A stretch of 64,000 bases of DNA from VRUE01 sp963714155 (GTDB lineage Bacteria > Actinomycetota > Thermoleophilia > Solirubrobacterales > 70-9). A model generated the notes under the pieces. It made no database searches, was not told the origin of the DNA, and worked only from the letters and a program-made list of their open reading frames with translations. Where the stretch lies: the NCBI GenBank assembly GCA_963714155.1, contig OY970236.1, positions 1,178,001 to 1,242,000 of the forward strand, given 5' to 3'. Position 1 is the first letter of the stretch. The number at the start of each line of letters is the position of its first letter. The position numbers and the translations under genes are program-made. Shown here in pieces: positions 58,736 through 64,000 of the stretch.

Positions 58736-59134
58736 ATGCGGATTGCCCAGTCCCTGATCGACGAGATGGTCGCGCACGCGCGCGAGGACTTGCCCAACGA
58801 GTGCTGCGGGATGGTCGGCGGCGCTGACGGCGAGGCCAATGTGGTGATCCCGGTGGTCAACTCGGCGGCAAGTCCGCTGCGCTTTGAGATGGACCCGCAG
58901 GGCCAGTACAACGCGCTGAAGGCGATCGAAGACGACGGCAAGGAGATGCTGGCGATCTACCACTCGCACACCAAGAGTGCTGCCTATCCGTCGCAGACCG
59001 ACGTCAACCAGGCGGTCAACTGGCCCGACGCGATCTACCTGATCGTCTCGCTGCAGGATGAAAACGCGCCAGAGGTCAAAGGCTACTGGCTGAAAGACCT
59101 GACGATCGCCGATGTCGAGCTCGTCGTCGAGTAG
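58736..59134 (+). CDS. mec: JAMM/MPN metallopeptidase, Mec-like (CysO-cysteine peptidase)
   Basis: 132 residues, the size of Mec. Zinc site in JAMM form: Glu22 (NECCGM), His76-x-His78 and Asp89 (HSHTKSAAYPSQTD). In mycobacteria Mec releases cysteine from the CysO-Cys adduct. The CysO and CysM genes 3 kb upstream make this the matching enzyme, though two exported-protein genes intervene. Its last 23 bp overlap the DUF2007 gene. Confidence 0.85.
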   Translation: MRIAQSLIDEMVAHAREDLPNECCGMVGGADGEANVVIPVVNSAASPLRFEMDPQGQYNALKAIEDDGKEMLAIYHSHTKSAAYPSQTDVNQAVNWPDAIYLIVSLQDENAPEVKGYWLKDLTIADVELVVE

Positions 59135-59351
59135 CGGCCGCCTGGTCAAGGTCGCTTACGCCCAGACTCAGATGGAGGCCGAGATGATCCAGGGCCTGCT
59201 CGGCGAGCACGGCATTCCCAGCATGCTCAAGCGGGCCCCGGGCTTCGACAACCCCGACTTCCTCGGCGCCGGTCCCCATCAGGTTTTCGTCACCGAGGCC
59301 ACCGCCGAGCAGGCGCAGGAAGTCCTCAAGAACACGCCCGGCGAGAGCTAG
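59112..59351 (+). CDS. DUF2007 domain protein
   Basis: 79 residues, start ATG 59112 inside the 3' end of mec in another frame. After a serine run (SSSSSSSG) it has the DUF2007 core: LVKVAYAQTQMEAEMIQGLL, then FVTEATAEQAQEVL, a small ferredoxin-like fold called a putative signal transducing protein. It has a GGPHQ-like loop but no known activity. The last 4 bp overlap the convergent gene. Confidence 0.75.
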   Translation: MSSSSSSSGRLVKVAYAQTQMEAEMIQGLLGEHGIPSMLKRAPGFDNPDFLGAGPHQVFVTEATAEQAQEVLKNTPGES

Positions 59352-60103
59352 CCGGCGTTGGGCCGGGCGATTTCGCGCAGGTAGCCGCGCCAGGCGTCCT
59401 CGACCTCGCGGAAGCGGGCGTCGAAGGCGGCCTCGATCGTCGGCACGGCCCCGCCGGGCAGCAAGTGCAGGGCGAGCCGCTCGCAGGCCTCGGAGCCGCG
59501 TTCCATTTCCAGCAGGTCGAAGATCGTGCCGCCGAGGATCACCGCGTCGCGGCGGGAGGGGGGGAACGAGGGCCGGGCGCTCTCGCGCAGGCGGCGGATC
59601 ACGGCCGGCCGGTAAAAGCCGACCTGGCGCGAGAAGTACTGGGCGCCGCCTTCGACCAGCCAGGCCCAGCGCAGGTAGCGGGCAAAGCGGCGCGGCGTCC
59701 ACGACGGTGGCAGCTCGCGGTTATTGGCGGCGATGACGAGCTGGGCGTAGAGCCGCTCGGCCGTGCCGCGCAGTGCCTCGCGTGAGTCCTCACCGCCGGC
59801 ACGCCGCTCCATGTGCGGGTCGTTGAGCACGTGCAGCTCGGTCGACATCGGCCAGCCGGCGAGGTAACGACGGCCCGCCGGCGCCGCCGACCAGCGCGCG
59901 GCGGGCAAAAACGGATGCGCCAGCGAGAGCCAAACCGGGTTGGTGTGGACGACTACGGTGATGTCGCCGGGGACCACCTCGAAGCGGTCCTCCAGGCGCA
60001 GCCGCAGTTCCTCCATCCGGTCCAGGGTCCGCTCGGCGAACGCAGCGTCGCCGCTGTCGTGGCGCGCGGTAAAACTCAAAGATTCTGTCTCGACCCACGG
60101 CAT
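59348..60103 (-). CDS. Peptidase-MA-like protein without HExxH
   Basis: 251 residues, no signal peptide or membrane segment. Resembles the gluzincin (peptidase MA-like) layout: DITVVVHTNPVWLSLAHPF in the N-terminal half, a helix where HExxH is expected but reading RRFARYLRWAWLVEGGAQYF, and the downstream VEGGAQYFS reminiscent of the second-helix Glu motif. With the metal-binding HExxH missing, it is probably not a protease. High Arg content. Assignment tentative. Confidence 0.55.
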   Translation of the reverse strand: MPWVETESLSFTARHDSGDAAFAERTLDRMEELRLRLEDRFEVVPGDITVVVHTNPVWLSLAHPFLPAARWSAAPAGRRYLAGWPMSTELHVLNDPHMERRAGGEDSREALRGTAERLYAQLVIAANNRELPPSWTPRRFARYLRWAWLVEGGAQYFSRQVGFYRPAVIRRLRESARPSFPPSRRDAVILGGTIFDLLEMERGSEACERLALHLLPGGAVPTIEAAFDARFREVEDAWRGYLREIARPNAG

Positions 60104-60115
60104 TGCGCGACCCTA

Positions 60116-60216
60116 CTAGGGCTGTCTGGGCAAGCAGATCAAGGACGCAGGGAGCGAAGCGTGCTCTGCACGTGAGCGACCGAGGACGCCGATATGCGCC
60201 GCTCAGCCAGCCCTAG
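60116..60216. ncRNA. Stem-bounded structured element (candidate ncRNA or repeat)
   Basis: CTAGGGCTG (60116-60124) pairs exactly with CAGCCCTAG (60208-60216), and after one mismatch CTGGGC (60126-60131) pairs with GCTCAG (60201-60206, one G-T). The ~70-nt interior can form at least one more hairpin (around GGAGCGAAGCGTGCTC). It fills the gap between two minus-strand genes. Structure is visible; transcription, strand and family are unknown. Confidence 0.55.
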
Positions 60217-60842
60217 ACCAGGGCGGGCTCTGCGGCGCCGCAAACGCCCAGGATCTCGGCGCGAGCGCGGTCGAACTCTTCGTCGGCCATCACCGGAGTG
60301 CCCTCGAAGGGCAGTTCGCGGTCGACCTCGACCCAGGAGCGGCAGCCGTGGTACTCCTCGCGGACCCGTACCGTTACCGGACGGGGGATGCGATGGACCC
60401 GCAGCAGCAGCACGTGCAGGGGGTGACGGCGCTTCCAGTTGAGCCGCTTCTCCGCGTAGTCGGGAGTCCAGACGTAATAAGGGGAGAGACCGTCGACCAT
60501 GCGCGGGTCGGTAACCGTGATGTGGTCGGTGACCTCGGCCCAGGCGCGCAGTCGAACTCGCTCAGGCTGTGAGATGCCGCCGTCTTGGAGCAGCGCGCGA
60601 GCGGGCGGTTCCTCGTCGGGCCAGACGCCCTCCTCGAGCGCGCGACCGAGCTCAGGGTGATGCGACTCCCGCACCAGGTTGTTCTGCTGGTGATCGAAGG
60701 TGGGGTAGAGGAAGAAGCGTTCGTGCTCGAGCTCGAAGTGCTTGTTCTCCTCGCGAATCCCGCCCTTGCGCAGGGTCAGCAACTGCTCGCCCTCGGCGAG
60801 TGCGCGGACCGTTACGGCCCATTCCTTGAAAGCGATTGGCAT
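60213..60842 (-). CDS. DUF1802 family protein
   Basis: 209 residues with the DUF1802 start MPIAFKEWAVTVRALAEGEQ, then LLTLRKGGIREENKHFELEHERFFLYPTFDHQ and the C-terminal HPLHVLLLRVHRIPRP. Cytoplasmic, no known activity; some annotators consider it a nuclease-adjacent or Mg-binding protein without proof. Its stop lies within the terminal stem of the 60116-60216 element. A CRP-like site sits 130 bp upstream. Confidence 0.82.
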   Translation of the reverse strand: MPIAFKEWAVTVRALAEGEQLLTLRKGGIREENKHFELEHERFFLYPTFDHQQNNLVRESHHPELGRALEEGVWPDEEPPARALLQDGGISQPERVRLRAWAEVTDHITVTDPRMVDGLSPYYVWTPDYAEKRLNWKRRHPLHVLLLRVHRIPRPVTVRVREEYHGCRSWVEVDRELPFEGTPVMADEEFDRARAEILGVCGAAEPALV

Positions 60843-60973
60843 TTGAAGTCGTACCTAGAAGAAGGTGGTTTGAAGCGCTGTGACTGGGAGGGGGACCCCT
60901 TTGATCCCATTCCATGGCTAAGAAGCCCGCCCGGATCGCGCATTCTAGACGAGCCCGCCCGGATTGCAAAATT

Positions 60974-60989
60974 TGTGATGAACGTCACG
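60974..60989 (-). promoter_or_regulatory. CRP/FNR-type site candidate
   Basis: TGTGA-N6-TCACG matches the CRP/FNR half-site spacing with one mismatch. It lies 132 bp upstream of the DUF1802 start and abuts the hyuB stop. Found by eye only; a single match of this length could be chance. Confidence 0.3.
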
Positions 60990-60990
60990 T

Positions 60991-62508
60991 CTATCCCTTC
61001 TCTGTAGAAGGGTCGCGGTGGCCGCCGCCACCGGGTGTTTCGATCCTGAGGACGTCTCCGGGGGCCAGGTCACCTTCGCACTTGCTCGGCAGCGGCTCGC
61101 CGTTGCGGAGGTTGCGGCCGGTGGCGCCGTCTTCGCCGCCGTCGCGGCCACGCGGTGGGTGCTGGCGGCGCTCGCTGATCAGGGAGTAGCGCATTGGGGC
61201 CAGGGCTTCGATCTCGCGCACGAGCCCGTCGCCACCGTGGTGCTGGCCGTCGCCGCCGCTGTCTCGCCGCAGCGAGAGCTCGCGCACGCGCAGGGGGAAT
61301 TCGCTCTCCAGCGCCTCGACCGGGGTATTGAGGGTGTTCGACATCGCCACGTGGATCGCGCTCGGGCCATCGGCATCGGGGCAGGCGCCCTGGCCGCCGC
61401 CGAGCGTCTCGTAGTAGGTGAACTCATCGTTGGCGAGGGTCAGGTTGTTCATCGTCCCCTGGCCTTGGGCCGGCACCGAACGCGCGCCGCCGAGGGCAGC
61501 GATCACGAGATCGGCGACACGGCTGGACGTCTCGACGTTGCCGGCGGCGACGGCGGCCGGCGGGCGGGCATTGAGCAGGCAGCCCTCGGGCGCGTTGACC
61601 GTGATTGGCCGATAGGCCCCGGCCGAGGGAGGAGCATCGGGGTCGGTCAAGGCGCGGGCCGCGAAGAAGGCAGCGGACTTGGTCACCGAGAGCGGGCAGT
61701 TGAGGTTGCCGGCCACCTGCGGGTCGCTGCCGGCGAAATCGAGCACGAGCTCTTCGCCGCTGATCGTCGCCTCGACGCGTAGGCGCACCTCGCGCCCGCC
61801 TTCCCCGGCGTCGTCCTCGAGCACATCGGTGGCCGCGTAGGTGCCGTCGGGAAGGGCCGCCAGCGCCTGCCGGGTGCGCCGCTCCGCGTAGGCGAGGATC
61901 TCCTCCATCGCGGCGCGGAGGTGGGGGCGGCCGTGTCGCTCGACGAGCTCACCGAGGCGGTGAACGCCGATCCGGTTGGCGGCTTCCTGGGCGCGCAGGT
62001 CGGCGAGCCGCTGTTGGGGGAAGCGCATTTGCGCGGCGAGCTCTCGCAGGGCTTCACCGCTCGCGGGCGTTGGGGGAATCACGACCCCCTCGTCCTCGAG
62101 GCGCGTGGAATTGGCCGGCATGCTGCCCGGGGTTGGGCCGCCGACATCGGCGTGATGGGCTCGGCAGGCGGCGAAGCCGATCGGCTCAGCCTCCGCAAAG
62201 ACGGGGGAGATCAGCGTGATGTCGGGCAAGTGGGTGCCGCCCCGGTAGGGGTCATTGAGGATCCAGGACTGGTCGGGGACCTGCTCGAGGTCGACTATCG
62301 CGGCGACGGCGTCCGGCATCGAGCCGAGGTGGACGGGGATGTGCTCGGCCTGCATCACCAGCTCTCCGGCGGCATCGAAGATCGCCGTCGAACAGTCATG
62401 ACGCTCCTTGATATTGGCCGAGTAAGCCGAGCGGATCAGCGCCGCGCCCATCTCGTCGCAAGCGGCGCGCAGGCCGCCGATCATCACCTGCAGCGTCACC
62501 GGGTCCAT
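60991..62508 (-). CDS. hyuB: Hydantoinase B/oxoprolinase-family subunit
   Basis: 505 residues from ATG 62508 with GGAGCGG upstream; a longer in-frame extension through 62964 would cover hyuA and is rejected. Typical HyuB features: MDPVTLQVMIGGLRAACDEMG, ERHDCSTAIFDAAGELV, NDPYRGGTHLPDITLISPVF, HHADVGGPTPGSMP, and a Gly-rich end (ETPGGGGHRDPST). With HyuA it forms an ATP-dependent N-methylhydantoinase or 5-oxoprolinase-type enzyme that opens cyclic amides. It follows hyuA after the dispersed palindrome. Confidence 0.92.
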   Translation of the reverse strand: MDPVTLQVMIGGLRAACDEMGAALIRSAYSANIKERHDCSTAIFDAAGELVMQAEHIPVHLGSMPDAVAAIVDLEQVPDQSWILNDPYRGGTHLPDITLISPVFAEAEPIGFAACRAHHADVGGPTPGSMPANSTRLEDEGVVIPPTPASGEALRELAAQMRFPQQRLADLRAQEAANRIGVHRLGELVERHGRPHLRAAMEEILAYAERRTRQALAALPDGTYAATDVLEDDAGEGGREVRLRVEATISGEELVLDFAGSDPQVAGNLNCPLSVTKSAAFFAARALTDPDAPPSAGAYRPITVNAPEGCLLNARPPAAVAAGNVETSSRVADLVIAALGGARSVPAQGQGTMNNLTLANDEFTYYETLGGGQGACPDADGPSAIHVAMSNTLNTPVEALESEFPLRVRELSLRRDSGGDGQHHGGDGLVREIEALAPMRYSLISERRQHPPRGRDGGEDGATGRNLRNGEPLPSKCEGDLAPGDVLRIETPGGGGHRDPSTEKG

Positions 62509-62516
62509 GGCCGCTC

Positions 62517-62565
62517 CAGGTGCAACGTTTTGTGGTCGTATGGGGTGCTCAACGCGTTGCACCTG
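62517..62565. repeat. Dispersed palindromic element, copy B
   Basis: CAGGTGCAACG (62517-62527) and CGTTGCACCTG (62555-62565), perfect 11-bp arms around a 27-nt core. Matches copy A (30235-30279, opposite strand) in arms and core. Here it spans the hyuA stop codon and the gap before hyuB. Confidence 0.75.
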
Positions 62566-64000
62566 TGCTCGTGGCGTGGATCGTGCCGGAGTCGTCGACC
62601 CTGACGCTCCAGGCCGGAGGGACGACGTAGGTGCTCTCCGGAAGCTCGAAGACAATTGGGCCATCGAGCGCGAGATCAGCGCCCGGCTCACCGCGCAGGA
62701 CCGGCGTCTCGACCCACTCGCCATCGAAGCGGACCTGCCGCGATCCGTGTTCGACCTCGCCGGCCGCGGCGCTGGGACGGGGACGGGACCCGGGAGTGAC
62801 CATCGCCAGGCGGATATGGACAAGCACGACCTCGGCCTCGGGGTCGCGATGGCCGTAGAGCTGCTCGTGGGCGGCGGCGAAGCGCTCGGCAAGGTCGGCG
62901 GGGTCGGGACGGGTCGAGCCGCTGATGGGGAGCTCAAATGCCTGACCGGCGTAGCGCATCTCATAGATGACTTCGGGCTTTGCCTCTGTGTCGTCGCCGG
63001 CCAGGCCAGCGATCAGCTCATCGGCCGCGGCGGCGACCCGCTCCTCGGTGAAGTCCTCGCCGGAGAGCATCACCGTGCGGGCGGTGTCACGGCGACGGTC
63101 GGAGGCGCAGAGGCCGAGGGCCGAAAGCACCCCGCCGGCGCGCGGGCAGAGGATGCGGTCGATCTCGAGCTCGGCGGCGATCGCGGCGGCGTGCATCGGC
63201 CCGGCGCCGCCAAAGGGCAGCAGGGCGAAGCGGCGGGGGTCGATGCCGCGCTCGACGGTGACGACGCGCAGGGCCCGGACCATCTCCTGGTTGGCGATCC
63301 GCAGGATGCCTTCGGCGGTCTCCAGCTCGCCAAGTCCCAGCGCAGCGGCCAGTCTGCCGACGGCGGCGGCCGCGGCGCTTGCGTCCAGGGCCACGTCGCC
63401 GGCCAGCTTCGAGTCAGCGGCGAGCCGGCCGAGCAGCAGGTTGGCGTCGGTGACGGTGGGCTCGCTGCCGCCGCGGCCGTAACAGGCGGGCCCCGGCTCG
63501 GCCCCGGCTGATTGCGGGCCGACGCGGAGGGCGCCACCGCTGTCCTGCCAGCCGATCGAGCCACCACCCGCACCGACGGTGTGGACGTCGACCATCGGCA
63601 GCTGGATCACGCGGCCGGCAATCGTGCGCGAGTCGGTTCGCTTCACCTCGCCTCCCTCGACTACGCAGACGTCGCAAGAAGTGCCGCCCATGTCGAAGCC
63701 CAGGGCGTTGCCGTCACCGGAGATCTGGGCCAGGAGACCGGCCCCGACGGCGCCCCCGGCAGGGCCGGAGAGCACGCTCCAGGCGCCCGCGCGGCCTGCC
63801 TCCTCCGCGCTGGCAACACCGCCCGAGGACTGCATCACCACTGGCCGCGGCAGGCCGGCGCTGACGGCTGCCTCGCCGAGTCGTCCCAGGTAACGCCCGA
63901 GCAGCGGCGAGAGGTAAGCGTCGATCACGGTCGTCGAGCTGCGCTCGTACTCGCGGAAGCGGGGCAGGACCTCGTTCGAGGCGGAGACGTGCACGCCAGG
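62549..64000 (-). CDS. hyuA: Hydantoinase A/oxoprolinase-family subunit, 5' part missing
   Basis: The frame is open to the right edge, giving about 484 C-terminal residues; roughly 190-200 N-terminal residues should lie beyond the window. The ATPase-fold motif GFDMGGTSCDVCVVEGG, LGADG-like VHTVGAGGGSIGW, GPACYGRGGSEPTVTDANLLLG and FGGAGPMHA are characteristic of HyuA. It partners HyuB. The stop lies inside the palindromic element, and the extreme C-terminus (ATSTGATR) is encoded by its arm. Confidence 0.92.
   Translation of the reverse strand, partial: PGVHVSASNEVLPRFREYERSSTTVIDAYLSPLLGRYLGRLGEAAVSAGLPRPVVMQSSGGVASAEEAGRAGAWSVLSGPAGGAVGAGLLAQISGDGNALGFDMGGTSCDVCVVEGGEVKRTDSRTIAGRVIQLPMVDVHTVGAGGGSIGWQDSGGALRVGPQSAGAEPGPACYGRGGSEPTVTDANLLLGRLAADSKLAGDVALDASAAAAAVGRLAAALGLGELETAEGILRIANQEMVRALRVVTVERGIDPRRFALLPFGGAGPMHAAAIAAELEIDRILCPRAGGVLSALGLCASDRRRDTARTVMLSGEDFTEERVAAAADELIAGLAGDDTEAKPEVIYEMRYAGQAFELPISGSTRPDPADLAERFAAAHEQLYGHRDPEAEVVLVHIRLAMVTPGSRPRPSAAAGEVEHGSRQVRFDGEWVETPVLRGEPGADLALDGPIVFELPESTYVVPPAWSVRVDDSGTIHATSTGATR

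Noticed and set aside
57704..59149. 481-codon minus-strand open frame
   Set aside because: Antisense to the glycosidase and mec genes; no domain.
60178..60190. GACCGAGGACGCC, also found in the sufT repeat core
   Set aside because: Only 13 bp match, inside an unrelated structured element; the flanks differ, so I treat it as chance.

Overview
The window reads as chromosomal DNA of a high-GC actinobacterium, most likely of the class Thermoleophilia (Solirubrobacterales-like). This rests on the strongly GC-biased codon third positions, frequent GTG/TTG starts, a WS/DGAT acyltransferase, an actinobacterial suf locus with an Rrf2 regulator, protein-carrier (CysO/CysM/Mec) cysteine synthesis, and large exported proteins of NHL/beta-propeller, RHS and HtaA-like type. 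The taxonomic call is an inference. No tRNA, rRNA or CRISPR array was seen.

1-5.6 kb: the start of an AddB-like helicase-nuclease gene (running off the left edge), a hydrolase, a nucleotidyltransferase with a small overlapping partner, a HAD hydrolase, and a MIP18/SufT-like Fe-S assembly factor. 5.6-19.6 kb: an accessory region between the convergent sufT-like and fxsA genes. It holds small HTH proteins, a very large secreted RHS/WapA-like protein with a distinct C-terminus and an overlapping lipoprotein gene, three tandem exported paralogues (two with reading-frame breaks), MscL and a membrane protein. Copies of the 3' end of the sufT-like gene occur at about 15.15 and 16.52 kb, and a degraded copy of the 3' end of fxsA lies at 16.27-16.39 kb, so the region looks like repeated insertion or recombination at one junction.

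19.6-38.6 kb: housekeeping genes. These are fxsA, WS/DGAT, ispH, a thioredoxin-like protein without its cysteines, a cupredoxin plus membrane protein pair, the suf system in pieces (Rieske-sufB-sufD, sufU, rrf2-sufC-sufS), a DHA2 transporter with a NarL-type response regulator and histidine kinase separated by a DUF559/AbiEi-like gene, and htpX. A common dyad lies upstream of both the Rieske-sufBD operon and the rrf2 regulator.

38.6-53.4 kb: TetR regulators flank a block of exported proteins: a collagen-like protein, then four closely packed genes for an NHL/propeller protein, a cysteine-module repeat protein, a smaller exported protein and an HtaA-like protein, followed by a PucR-type regulator and a further exported protein. 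Two near-identical strong promoters frame this block.

53.4-64 kb: rhodanese-E1 fusion, CysO-like carrier and CysM, with a 19-bp promoter/operator sequence repeated upstream of the first and third genes; the Mec-type JAMM peptidase lies 3 kb further on. Then come a Ca-binding beta-propeller protein, a glycosidase, DUF2007 and DUF1802 proteins, a stem-bounded intergenic element at 60.1 kb, and hyuB-hyuA (hydantoinase/oxoprolinase) running off the right edge. A dispersed palindrome occurs at 30.2 and 62.5 kb.
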